A stretch of 64,000 nt of DNA from Actinomadura nitritigenes (GTDB lineage: Bacteria > Actinomycetota > Actinomycetes > Streptosporangiales > Streptosporangiaceae): positions 38,403 to 102,402 of the forward strand of contig NZ_JAGEOK010000037.1 in assembly GCF_017573545.1 (NCBI RefSeq), given 5' to 3'. A program made the translations under genes and the position numbers. This document shows positions 1-8,700 of the stretch, one piece after another; position 1 is the stretch's first letter, and the number at the start of each line of letters is the position of its first letter. Under the pieces are notes generated by a model. That model searched no databases, was not told the origin of the DNA, and saw nothing but the letters and a program-made list of their open reading frames with translations.

Positions 1-846
1 ATCCAGGACAGCAGCGCCCGTGCCCTGGCCAAGCTGGAGCAGGTGCTGCCGCACCGGCTGCGCCGCCAGGTGGCGGCGATCCACCAGTCCACCTCGCAGG
101 GGCCGCACAACACCGGGTCCAACGTCGAGGACCCCGAGGTCGACGCGGCGGTCCTGGCCCAGATCGCGGAGGCCGTCCGCGACCGCGAACGGTTCCGCTT
201 CGAGTACAACCCAGGGCCCGACGACCGGCCGGGCGAACTGCCCTCGGGCACGGCGGCGACGTCCGGGCCCAAGCTCGTGGAGCCCTACCGGCTCGTCAGT
301 TGGGCGCGCCGCTGGTACCTGGTCGGCCGTGATCCGCGGACCGGCGCCTGGGCGGCGTTCCGGGTCGACTGGATCACCCCCCGCATGCCCACCCGCCACG
401 TGTTCACCCCGACCCCGCTGCCCGGACTCGACTACACCGGCTTCGTCCTACGCGACGTCGCCTCGACGGGCTGGAAGGTGCACGCCCGGATCACCGTGTT
501 CGCCTCCGCGCAGGAAGTGCTGTCGCGCATCAACGCCACCGTCGGCGTCGTCGAGTCGGTCAGCGACGAGCGGTGCGTCCTGGTGACGGGAGCCGACAGC
601 CTGGAGACCATCGCGGTCTACATCGGCATGCTCGGACTCGACTTCGAGGTCACGGGCCCGCCCGGGCTCATCGACCATCTCGCGGTCCTGGGCGAACGCT
701 ACCTGCGCGCGATCAGCCGGATGGGCAAGGGCCACGCCAAGCCCGCCGACAACGACCTCCAGATGCCGAATGCCAGCCCATCCGGACCCCGGCTGAACTC
801 AACGACCTGCGATCCATCCGGCGAAGACCCGTCGTCACGGGCGTGA
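1..846 (+). CDS. WYL-domain transcriptional regulator, 3' part
   Basis: The reading frame is open from base 1, so the start and the N-terminal winged helix lie upstream of the window. The first visible residues (a KLEQVLP segment) match the linker that precedes the WYL domain in YafY/PafBC-type regulators. A WYL-type core follows, with LVEPYRLVSWARRWYLVGRD at about residues 91-110, and then the conserved C-terminal WCX region (roughly residues 160-240). WYL proteins bind ligands or nucleic acid and control metabolism, DNA-damage or defence genes; no target is evident here. The last 30 residues are low in conservation and may be an extension created by rearrangement, because a pntA relic begins immediately downstream. 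Confidence 0.8.
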   Translation: MQDSSARALAKLEQVLPHRLRRQVAAIHQSTSQGPHNTGSNVEDPEVDAAVLAQIAEAVRDRERFRFEYNPGPDDRPGELPSGTAATSGPKLVEPYRLVSWARRWYLVGRDPRTGAWAAFRVDWITPRMPTRHVFTPTPLPGLDYTGFVLRDVASTGWKVHARITVFASAQEVLSRINATVGVVESVSDERCVLVTGADSLETIAVYIGMLGLDFEVTGPPGLIDHLAVLGERYLRAISRMGKGHAKPADNDLQMPNASPSGPRLNSTTCDPSGEDPSSRA

Positions 847-856
847 TCAACGGATA

Positions 857-1270
857 GAGCCGCCTCGGCCACCGCGCGGTGGCCGGCGATGTCGGCCATG
901 GACGAGAGCACGGGACTGGGCGCGGCTGATGCGCGGCACCGCGTCCATCGCCAGCACCGTGATCGGCCGGGCCGCGAGTGCGTCGACCAGGTCGGGGTCG
1001 AGGGCCGGCGCGAGGGTGGAGACCAGTGCGGCGCCGTCCTTCGGCTTGCCCAGCTCGCCCGGTGACGGGCCGTTGACCCGGAAGACGATGTCGGCGCTCC
1101 ACGCCTCCTCGCCCGTGCCGATCCGCGCCCCGGCCTGCACGTACGACTCATCGGCGAAGGCGGCGAGCGTCCCGGCCCCCGTCCCCGAGGCGTGTCAGCT
1201 GCTCGACGGTCGCCGGGGTCGCGGCGCCGCGCGTCTCCCCTGCGGGCTCGCAAGGGACTCCAATGCGCAT
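857..1270 (-). pseudogene. pntA: pntA relic (NAD(P) transhydrogenase subunit alpha)
   Basis: Reading the minus strand from an ATG at 1270, the protein starts MRIGVPCEPAGETRGAATPA, the canonical PntA N-terminus. A later stretch, VLAMDAVPRISRAQS, is the PntA signature, and in another frame it is followed by SSMADIAGHRAVAEAA. At least two frameshifts and one internal deletion separate these blocks. The remaining two thirds of the alpha subunit and the pntB partner are absent. A good ribosome site (GAAGG) still precedes the ATG. PntA would form the soluble NAD-binding part of the proton-translocating transhydrogenase; this copy cannot be functional. Confidence 0.85.
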
Positions 1271-1378
1271 GGGGGTTGCCTTCATTTACGAGGCGCCCGC
1301 GAGCCGAGCGGGGTGTGGCGATCGGCTCGCAGGCGCCGGTGGGATTCCGGACCGGCGGCACGCCGTCCGACCTGCGTG

Positions 1379-2371
1379 TCACGAAGCAGTCGCCGTTGCC
1401 CCGGCCTTCGTGAGGTGCCGGGCGAGGTAGTTGTTCCAGGTGTGGCGGAAGCTCTCCGCGAGCCGGGACCGCGGGGCGAACAGGTCGAAGGCGTGGTAGG
1501 CGCCGGGGTAGAGGTGCAGCTCGACGTCGACGCCGTGGGCGCGCAGGCGCGCGGCGTAGTCGAGGCTCTCGTCGCGGAAGACGTCGAGCTCACCGACGCC
1601 GATGAAGGTCGGGGGCAGGCCGGCGAGGTCACTCGCCCGGGCGGCGGCGTCGTAGGGCGTGACGTCCTCGGTGCCGGCGCGGTCGCCGAGGATCGCCTGC
1701 CAGGCCAGGAGGTTGGTCGCCCGGTCCCAGATGCCGATGCCGGTGATCCCCCGGCTCGAGTCGGTCGTGTTGCGGTCGTCGAGCATCGGGTACTGCAGCA
1801 GCTGGAACAGGGGGGTCACGGCGCCGCGGTCACGGATCAGAAGCGCGGTCGCGGCGGCGATGCCTCCGCCGCCGCTCTGGCCGGCCAGGCCGATCCGGGT
1901 GGGGTCGAGGCCGAGATCGGCGGCGTTGTCGCCGATCCACCGGTAGGCGGTGTACCCGTCCTCGGCGGCGCCCGGCGCGGGGGTCTCCGGGGCCAGGCGG
2001 TAGTCGACGGCGACGACGGCGCAGCCGAGCGCCGCGGACAACTGCTTGAGCCAGGGTGCGTCCTGGGCTGCGAAACCGAGCACCTGCCCGCCGCCGTGGA
2101 ACCACACGAGGACCGGCAGCGGTTCGGGCGCGTTCTGCGGACGCAGCAGGAGGAGCGGGACGTCGGGGGCGTCGGCGCGCGGCACCTGGATCTCGTCGGT
2201 GGTGACGGTGGGCTCATTGGGGATGGTGGCGGCGATGGTCTCGGCGAGCGCGCGGACGGCCCGGCGTGTGGCGGGGACGTCGGTCAGGTCGAAGACGCCG
2301 TTGGGGCCGATCGGCATGGCCTCGAGGGCTGCGGCCAGTTCGCCGTCGATCGCGGGACCGGAGCGGGGCAT
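1379..2371 (-). CDS. alpha/beta hydrolase, HSL-type esterase/lipase
   Basis: The 330-residue product has the hormone-sensitive-lipase family layout. An HGGG oxyanion-hole motif sits near residue 93, a nucleophile elbow GQSGGGG near residue 168 (family consensus GDSAGG), an acid in GELDVFRDES near residue 261 and a histidine in GAYHAF near residue 292. It therefore probably hydrolyses short-chain esters in the cytoplasm. The start ATG at 2371 is preceded on the minus strand by a purine-rich site (GGAAGAA). The gene lies downstream of the frameshifted SDR on the same strand with a 50-bp gap, so both may have been co-transcribed under the TetR operator at 3391-3462. Confidence 0.85.
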   Translation of the reverse strand: MPRSGPAIDGELAAALEAMPIGPNGVFDLTDVPATRRAVRALAETIAATIPNEPTVTTDEIQVPRADAPDVPLLLLRPQNAPEPLPVLVWFHGGGQVLGFAAQDAPWLKQLSAALGCAVVAVDYRLAPETPAPGAAEDGYTAYRWIGDNAADLGLDPTRIGLAGQSGGGGIAAATALLIRDRGAVTPLFQLLQYPMLDDRNTTDSSRGITGIGIWDRATNLLAWQAILGDRAGTEDVTPYDAAARASDLAGLPPTFIGVGELDVFRDESLDYAARLRAHGVDVELHLYPGAYHAFDLFAPRSRLAESFRHTWNNYLARHLTKAGATATAS

Positions 2372-2421
2372 GGTTCTTCCTTACTGGAGACGGGGGCCGC
2401 GTCAGGGACACGGGAGGGGGC

Positions 2422-3343
2422 TCAGCTCGTGGTGGTCGCCGGTTCGTGAAAGTAGTGGCCTTGGCCGAGGTCGTCGAGCAGGCCGGGCTGGACGGGCTTC
2501 CAGCCGAGCAGCTCCCGGGTCAGCGTGCTCGAGGACGGGTTGTCGGCCGCGGCGTGGCCGCTGAGGAAACCGAAATGGGCGTCGGCCTCGGCCGGCGCGA
2601 TGCCGGCCACGGGCAGGTTCAGCCGGTGGCCGATGGCCTCGGTGATCTCCCGGAAGGGGACGCCTTCGTCGTCGACGGCGTGCAGCCGTGATCCGGCCGG
2701 CGCGGACTCCAGCGCCAGCCGGTACAGGCGTGCCGCGTCGAGCGTGTGCACCGCGGGCCAGCGGTTGGCCCCGTCGCCGACGTAGGCCGCGACGCCCTTG
2801 GACCGGGCGAGGGAGATCAGGGTCGGGATGAAGCCGTTGTGGTCGAGCGTGCTGTGCACGGTCGGAGGAAGCCGGACGACGGACGAGCGGACGCCTCGCC
2901 GGGCGAGTGCGACGACCGCGTTCTCGGCGTCGATGCGCGGCCCCGCGTCGAGCGCGTCGGCTTCGGTGGCGGCGTCTTCCAGCCCCGCGAAGGCGAGCAG
3001 CATGGTTCCCGATGTGGCCACCAGAGGCTTGCCGGTGCCGGCGAGCGCGTCCCCGAGCGCCTCGACGGCGCGCAGATCGGCCGCGACCGCGCTGCCGAAG
3101 TCGCCGGCGAACATGGCGTCGGTTGAAGGCCAGGTGGACGACACCGTCGGCCGCGGCGGCGGCCGCGGCGAGGCCCTCCAGATCGTCGAGGTCGCCTCGG
3201 TGCACCTCGGCACCGGCGGCCGTCAACGCGGCGGCGGACTTGTCCGAGCGGGCCAGGCCGATGACCTGGTGTCCCGCGTCGAGAAGTTCGGGAACGACGG
3301 CGGAGCCGACGTGCCCGGAGGCTCCGGTGACGAATACGCGCAT
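2422..3343 (-). pseudogene. NAD(P)-binding SDR/epimerase-like gene, frameshifted
   Basis: The ATG at 3343 (ribosome site AGGAAGG) opens a Rossmann protein beginning MRVFVTGASGHVGSAVVPEL, which runs in frame to HLAFN near base 3122. There the reading frame shifts, and the remainder (DAMFAGDFGSAVAADLRAVE to the C-terminus at 2422) continues in another frame with full family character. Joined, the two halves give about 306 residues, the normal length of the atypical extended SDRs that act on NAD(P)-linked substrates. The break is a single small indel, so it is either a recent mutation or a sequencing error. The gene is divergent from the TetR gene at 3480. Confidence 0.8.
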
Positions 3344-3390
3344 GGTGTGCGCCTTCCTGCTGGAGGCTCCCCACGGGGCGGGAAGCCTGA

Positions 3391-3462
3391 TGTCAGTTCG
3401 TGTCATCACCATAGCGCCCATGTCAGTCTCTGTCATCACCATGACGTCAGGTTCTGTCATCG
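3391..3462. promoter_or_regulatory. Probable TetR operator array (six TGTCA half-sites)
   Basis: Between the divergent SDR and TetR genes, the pentamer TGTCA occurs at 3391, 3401, 3421, 3431 and 3455, and CGTCA at 3445. They form three pairs, each with a 10-bp step (one helical turn) and the same orientation. The first two pairs are 18-mers differing at only a few central bases and end in the common run TCATCACCAT. TGACGTCA at 3442-3449 is also a perfect palindrome. The position between a TetR gene and its divergent neighbour makes autoregulation by that TetR the simplest reading. Confidence 0.6.
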
Positions 3463-3479
3463 CGGGTAGGATCGGCAGC

Positions 3480-4100
3480 ATGGGCCGATGGAAACCCGAC
3501 GCACGAGGCCGCCTGGAGAAGGCGGCGCTGGAGCTCTACAACCACCAGGGCTTCGACGCCACCACCGTCGCGGAGATCGCCACCCGCGCCGGGGTCACCG
3601 AACGGACCTTCTACCGGCACTTCGCCGACAAACGGGAAGTCCTCTTCCCGGCCGGCAACCCGATCGCCGACGTCCTCGCGGACGCCGCAGCCGCCGCTCC
3701 CCTCCCGCTCCCGCCGCTGGAGGTGATCGCCCACGCCTTGACCGAAGCCGCTCCCGTCTTCGAGGAACGCGGAGACCTGGTACGGCAACGCCAGTCCGTC
3801 ATCGCCGCCAACCCCGAACTCCAGGAACGCGAACTGGCCAAACTCGCCGTACTCGCCTCCACGCTCGCCCACGCGCTGCGCGAACGCGGTCTGGAGACGA
3901 CCACCGCGGCACTCGCCGCGGAAATCGGGATCGCCACGTTCAAGGTCGCCTACGAACGCTGGGTCAACGACCCCGACCGGCGCCCCCTCGCCCAGCACCT
4001 CCAGGAAACCCTGCACACCGCCAGGCGCCTGACCTCACCCGCCGAACATGTCGCCGCGAGCGACGACGTGGACTCCAAAGTCCAGGAGGGTGCGGCATGA
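3480..4100 (+). CDS. TetR/AcrR family transcriptional regulator
   Basis: The ATG at 3480 gives a 206-residue protein whose residues 8-55 form a TetR helix-turn-helix: AALELYNHQGFDATTVAEIA, then RAGVTERTFYRHFADKREVL. The C-terminal ligand-binding half is helical and alanine-rich, as in the TetR_C families. Start choice rests on the HTH beginning a few residues in; the frame is open further upstream only through the operator repeats. It probably represses the divergent SDR (and perhaps the esterase) and itself through the repeated TGTCA sites. The ligand is unknown. Confidence 0.85.
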   Translation: MGRWKPDARGRLEKAALELYNHQGFDATTVAEIATRAGVTERTFYRHFADKREVLFPAGNPIADVLADAAAAAPLPLPPLEVIAHALTEAAPVFEERGDLVRQRQSVIAANPELQERELAKLAVLASTLAHALRERGLETTTAALAAEIGIATFKVAYERWVNDPDRRPLAQHLQETLHTARRLTSPAEHVAASDDVDSKVQEGAA

Positions 4101-4234
4101 ATGCGGTGGGCACCCTGAGCGCGGGGCCCGCGGGGTGCCGCAGCCCGGCCCACCGCCGTCGGCGGCACTCGACGCGCTGACCTGCGGCCCGACTGCTCAA
4201 CGTCCCTGGAGGCGGGCCCGCACGTCGCGATCGG

Positions 4235-7200
4235 TCAGGACGTTGCGGCGGTCAGTTCGGCGAGCACCTCCGATGCCGTGACCGGGTCGAGGTCGCCGAA
4301 GGGATGTTCGGCGACCGGCCTCGGCCCGGAGTCATTAGGGCCGTGCTCGTCCAGCCAGATCTCCGCCAGGTACGCCTCGGACTCCTCGATGGACATCGAG
4401 GGGTTGAGGCTGATGTTGATGGAGCGGCCGCCGGGGACCACCCGGTAGAGGGCGTGCTGGAGTCCCGCGTCCATGGGGGCGGTACGCCGCCAGCCGTGCC
4501 GCTCCAGCTTGCGCACGTCGCCGCTCTGCTTCTGGAAACGCTCCAGCCGGGACGCGGCGCGCTCGGCGTCGGTCAGGGTGTACACCTTGCGGTCCAGTTG
4601 CGGGAACGGCTGCAGGATCTCGTATTCGGAGAACAGTGCCGACCACGCCTCCAGCGACCCGCCGCCCAGCTCCACGGGGTGCGGGATGCCGACCACCGCC
4701 GACTCCGGCACCGTCAGCACGTCGTCGGCGGCGTCGGCGAACGTGCCGTCCTCGGCGACGCGGAACGCGGTCGCCTTGCCGCCGCCCTCCGCCACGCCGT
4801 CCTCGGCGGTCCACACCAGCCGCCGCACGAGGTGGCCGACCAGGGGATGCTCGACGAACAGCCGCCGGAACTCACCGACCGGCCAGCGGCGCCGGGTGAG
4901 CATCGACTTCTCCAGGCGGTGGATCTGGTCGGCGGCCACCGTCCGCACGTCCTTCTTCAGGGCGGCGAACCGCTTGTAGCCGGCGGGCGCCAGCTCGGGG
5001 TCGTCCTTGGCGCCCGGTTTGGGCAGGGCCTTGCGGACGGCGCCGTCCTCGTCCCGCACGAACGGCCGCAGGTTCTCGTCGAACCCGACGTGGAAGCGGC
5101 GCCGCCCGTAGTCCAGGACGAGCCCGCCCCCCGCGTCCAGGCCGAAGTCGGGGACCAGCCGGTCGGCGAGCTGATCGGAGGTCAGCCCCAGCCCGTCGGC
5201 GACCTTCTCGATCTTCTCCTGGGCGCGCTTCTTGAGGGCGGTGAACTTCACCCGCTGCGAGATGCCGTGCAGGTGCATCAGCGCCACGTCCGTGCCGATC
5301 GCCGCCAGGATCTCCAGCCCCGCCACGGCCTTGTGGTGAGCGCTCTGCCCCGGCCAGGCTCGGATCAGCGGGGTGAGCCTGCGGACGGTCTCGTCGTCGC
5401 CGAGCAGGCCCAGCTGCGTCAGCGCCCAGCCGTCCTTGGACGGCGCCCCGCTCTGCTCCCACAGCTGGAACAGCGCCCACCCGAACTCGGCGAGCGACTC
5501 GGGGTCGCACAGCTCCCGGACGACCCCTATGCCCGCGTACACCTCGTCGGGCTCGGACATGGCCAGCATCGTCAGCACGTGCGGGACGGCGCCGGCCGGG
5601 AGCGCGTCATCCCTGCCGCGCAACCGGATCTGCGGCAGCAGGCGCGGATCCGCCCACGTGCCGACGGACGGCATCCGGGCCGGCAGGCGCTCCAGCTCGT
5701 CCACCACCGCCAGCTCGTCCGCCACCAGCGCCTTGACGGCCCCGGCGGCCTCATCGCCGTGTGCCCGCGCCGCCGCCTCGACGAGTTCCTCGGCCGGATG
5801 CTCGCGGGCCAGCAGCCGCAGCGCGCCCTCGGCGTGCCGCCGCCGCACGCCGGGACGGCCCACCGCGTCCGGGACCAGCAGCGGCACCGCGTCCAGGCCA
5901 TGCCGGTCGAACCAGGCCAGCGCGGCCTCCCGGTGGCCCTTGCGGTGGCCCTTGCTCTGCTGGTGCAGGTATTCGGCCATCAGCCGGGCCACGCCGGCAT
6001 CCAGGAACGGCATCAGCACATCGGCGTGCGCGGCCGGATCGTCCTTGGTCGCCGCCATCGCGCCGGGCAGTCCCTCGATCTCGAACCGCGCCGCCACCTG
6101 CCGTGCACAGTTCATCGCGATGGCTCCCTGGGGTTCCCGCAAGGGCGGCAGCGACCGGGCCCTGTCCTCGGAGCAATGGATGATCATGCTCGGCAGCGCG
6201 TTGTACGGGACGTACCCCTTGGCGACCGCATCGTCGGCGAGCTCGTCCCAGCTCATCCCTTCCGGCTTGCCGTCCCGCCGCTCGGGCCGCGCCCAGCGGT
6301 CCCGCTCGCCGGGCGCCCAGCGCATCACGGGCCCGGGCGGGGTGAGCCTTGCCACCACGACCGGCTTGGCGGGACGCGTCCACGGCGGGTCGACCAGGAG
6401 CGGCGGCAGCGCGTCCGGCGGGGCGTCCGGCAGCGCGTCGCCGCCGTCGAGCAGCGGGCTGATGATCGCGCGCGCCTCGGGTGCCAGGCCGGGCAGCGCC
6501 ACGGCCACCAGGTCCCGGTTGGCCTGGACGTGCTCGGCGAGCAGCGCGGCGAGCTGCGGCGAACCGGACGCGGCCGGTGCCAGCAGCCGCAGCGCCCGGA
6601 CGGGGAAGCGCCGCATCGCGTCGAGAAGTGCAGGCCGCACGATCTTGCGGCCGGTGTGGTCCGCCAGGTCGGCACGGTCCATCAGGCCCTGGAACGCCGC
6701 GTCGCTCGGCAGAACCGACAGCATCTCCGGGACGCTCTTGCGGACGATGTCCACGCTCGGGTCGAGGTCGAGCGCCTGGAGGAGCAGCGGCGCGCCGGCC
6801 TCCCCCACCCCGTCCAGCATGGTGATCAGGAGTTCCCGGTTCCAGCTCCACAGCAGCCATCGGCTGCCCTGAAGCAGCCCCACGGCCAGATCGACGTGCC
6901 GCGGCGACCCCAGCGACGCGAGCAGCATCCTCCAGGTACCCGGGTCGCTGCCCAGGTCCGGCGGTGCCGCCAAGCACTCCTCCACCCAGTCGTGCCGGTC
7001 GGGTACCAGAAAGGAGACCGCCACCCGCTGCGCCGGTGTACGGCGATGCTCCGCCAGACGGTCCACCGCCTCCCGGTACTCCTCGTCCGAAGCGGCGGCC
7101 AGGAGGCCGCGCAGCCGCGCACCGGTGCGCGTCAGCTTGGTCGAACCGACCGTGCGGCTGCGGCCTTCCATGCTGTCCTCGACGGCGCAGATCCCGTGGT

Positions 7201-7609
7201 CGCCCCAGCGAAGCCCGCCGAGCTCGGCGAACGCGCAGGCGGCGAAGACCAGCCCGTGCTCGCCCACCCATGCGTCCGCCAGCGGCTTGGCGATCGGGTC
7301 CCCGAGCTGATAGCCGCCCGTGGACTCGGTCAGCAGAGCGGCGACCACGGCCGCCCCGCGGAGGGTCGCACCACCGGAGACGTGGTCGCGCGCCGCCTCC
7401 GCCATCTCCGCGCTGACACCGGCCCGCTCGGCGAGCGGCTTCGACGCCTCCATCTGGTCGAACCGCTCCCGTAGGTCCGCGCTCGCGGAGCGGTCGATCT
7501 TGATCCGGGGACCCGGCCGCCCACCGCGTCGCGGATACAGCGAGCGCCGCCACGAATCCGGGAACTCCAGGGTGCTCTCGTCCGATGCGATGCTCAGGTG
7601 GGTCGCCAT
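4235..7609 (-). CDS. DUF4132 (MolR/YehI-like) large protein
   Basis: The ATG at 7609 follows a strong GAGGAG site and gives 1124 residues. The first two thirds are an alpha-helical, HEAT-like leucine/alanine-rich region. The DUF4132 hallmark lies near residues 780-985: helices with KFTALKKRAQEKIEKVADGL, then LADRLVPDFGLDAGGGLVLD and a YGRRRFHVGFDENLRPFV stretch. A C-terminal block with GRSINISLNPSM lies near residue 1060. In E. coli the homologous family (YehI/MolR) sits in an operon with a MoxR ATPase, a vWA protein and a SWIM protein. Those partners are absent here, so the gene is an orphan. Biochemical function is unknown. An almost full-length open frame on the opposite strand is a GC-skew shadow. 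Confidence 0.8.
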   Translation of the reverse strand: MATHLSIASDESTLEFPDSWRRSLYPRRGGRPGPRIKIDRSASADLRERFDQMEASKPLAERAGVSAEMAEAARDHVSGGATLRGAAVVAALLTESTGGYQLGDPIAKPLADAWVGEHGLVFAACAFAELGGLRWGDHGICAVEDSMEGRSRTVGSTKLTRTGARLRGLLAAASDEEYREAVDRLAEHRRTPAQRVAVSFLVPDRHDWVEECLAAPPDLGSDPGTWRMLLASLGSPRHVDLAVGLLQGSRWLLWSWNRELLITMLDGVGEAGAPLLLQALDLDPSVDIVRKSVPEMLSVLPSDAAFQGLMDRADLADHTGRKIVRPALLDAMRRFPVRALRLLAPAASGSPQLAALLAEHVQANRDLVAVALPGLAPEARAIISPLLDGGDALPDAPPDALPPLLVDPPWTRPAKPVVVARLTPPGPVMRWAPGERDRWARPERRDGKPEGMSWDELADDAVAKGYVPYNALPSMIIHCSEDRARSLPPLREPQGAIAMNCARQVAARFEIEGLPGAMAATKDDPAAHADVLMPFLDAGVARLMAEYLHQQSKGHRKGHREAALAWFDRHGLDAVPLLVPDAVGRPGVRRRHAEGALRLLAREHPAEELVEAAARAHGDEAAGAVKALVADELAVVDELERLPARMPSVGTWADPRLLPQIRLRGRDDALPAGAVPHVLTMLAMSEPDEVYAGIGVVRELCDPESLAEFGWALFQLWEQSGAPSKDGWALTQLGLLGDDETVRRLTPLIRAWPGQSAHHKAVAGLEILAAIGTDVALMHLHGISQRVKFTALKKRAQEKIEKVADGLGLTSDQLADRLVPDFGLDAGGGLVLDYGRRRFHVGFDENLRPFVRDEDGAVRKALPKPGAKDDPELAPAGYKRFAALKKDVRTVAADQIHRLEKSMLTRRRWPVGEFRRLFVEHPLVGHLVRRLVWTAEDGVAEGGGKATAFRVAEDGTFADAADDVLTVPESAVVGIPHPVELGGGSLEAWSALFSEYEILQPFPQLDRKVYTLTDAERAASRLERFQKQSGDVRKLERHGWRRTAPMDAGLQHALYRVVPGGRSINISLNPSMSIEESEAYLAEIWLDEHGPNDSGPRPVAEHPFGDLDPVTASEVLAELTAATS

Positions 7610-8005
7610 GGCTCCTCGCCGTTGGGGGATACGGGAGGCTAGCGTAGAGGCCACCCCTGACAGGCGTCCTGGAACCAGCACCCTCGCCCGCTCGCACAGC
7701 ATCTCCCATGACGACCTCTGAGATGATCATCGTGTGCCACTGCCGGCCCCGGCGAACCGGTTCCTCTACCGCGACTTCCCCGCCGCCGTGCCGCCCGTGC
7801 ACTCTGCCTCCCGGCATGAGGCGTTCGGTCGGCGGCGAAGGCCGCGACTGACGTCGCCGCGCACGAGCCGATGGGGTGGCGTCATCGACCGCTTCGGCTC
7901 GCCGGCTGGTGATGGCGACCATCGGCATCGTCCGGCGCCGGCGAGGTGGCACCCGGCTCTCGATAGCGGCGATCCGGTGCGGCTACCACGTGGTGCTCTC
8001 CAACT
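7610..8005. other. Intergenic region without recognised gene
   Basis: This 396-bp stretch separates the start of the DUF4132 gene from the 3' end of the two-component operon. It must hold the DUF4132 promoter, reading leftwards. Open frames exist on both strands, but none shows recognisable family sequence or a convincing ribosome site. Confidence 0.4.
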
Positions 8006-8023
8006 GGCCGCCAACTGGCGGCC
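8006..8023 (-). terminator. Hairpin just after the response-regulator stop
   Basis: GGCCGCCAACTGGCGGCC is a perfect 18-bp palindrome lying two bases beyond the stop codon of the response regulator on the minus strand. No T-run follows, which is common for actinobacterial intrinsic terminators. It is placed to end the four-gene operon. Confidence 0.55.
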
Positions 8024-8025
8024 TT

Positions 8026-8700
8026 TCAATGAGGGTCGGGACGGCGGCCCGGGACGACGATGCCGTGCTCGTAGGCCAGCACGACGGCCTGGACGCGGTC
8101 GCGGAGGTGGAGTTTGGCGAACACGCTGCCGACGTGGCTCTTGACGGTGGCCTCGGTCACCACGAGCCGTGCCGCGATCTCCTGGTTCGACAGGCCTTGC
8201 GCCACGAGCAGGAGCATCTCGCGCTCGCGCGGGGTCAGCGCGGTCAGCAGATCCGGTGCCGGCCGGACGGGGTCGGTGCGGCCGGCGTAGTCCTCGATCA
8301 GGCGGCGGGTGATCGACGGGGACAGCAGCGCCTCGCCCTGGTGGACGACGTGGATCGCCTCCAGGAGACGCTCGCGGGGCGCGTCCTTCAACAGGAATCC
8401 CGATGCCCCGGCACGCAGCGCGCCGAACACGTATTCGTCGAGGTCGTAGGTGGTGAGGATCAGCACGCGAGGCGGACGGTCGGTACCGGTGAGGCGGGCG
8501 GTGGCCTCGACGCCGTCCATCCGCGGCATCCGGACGTCCATCAGAACGACGTCGGGCCGCAGCTCCGCCGCCTGCACGAGGGCCTCGTGGCCGTCCGCGG
8601 CCTCGCCGACGACCTCCAGGTCGGGCCGGGTCTGCAGGAACAGCCGGAACCCGATCCGGATCAGTTCCTGATCGTCGACGATCAGGACTCGGATCGTCAT
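8026..8700 (-). CDS. NarL/FixJ-family response regulator
   Basis: The product has 224 residues. The N-terminal receiver domain has acidic residues D9/D10, phospho-acceptor D55 (in VVLMDVRMPRMDG) and the conserved lysine in LLKDAPRE. The C-terminal LuxR-type helix-turn-helix spans about residues 148-205 (LTPREREMLLLVAQGLSNQE, then TVKSHVGSVFAKL). The ATG at 8700 overlaps the stop of the histidine kinase gene by 4 bp, so the two are translationally coupled. The pair probably controls the ABC exporter encoded upstream in the same transcript, a common arrangement in cell-envelope or antibiotic-stress circuits of actinomycetes. Confidence 0.92.
   Translation of the reverse strand: MTIRVLIVDDQELIRIGFRLFLQTRPDLEVVGEAADGHEALVQAAELRPDVVLMDVRMPRMDGVEATARLTGTDRPPRVLILTTYDLDEYVFGALRAGASGFLLKDAPRERLLEAIHVVHQGEALLSPSITRRLIEDYAGRTDPVRPAPDLLTALTPREREMLLLVAQGLSNQEIAARLVVTEATVKSHVGSVFAKLHLRDRVQAVVLAYEHGIVVPGRRPDPH

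Noticed and set aside
4304..7474. Open frame of 1056 codons antisense to the DUF4132 gene
   Set aside because: It is the GC-rich shadow of the real gene: composition is His/Arg/Gln/Leu-rich without any motif, while the minus frame shows family sequence.
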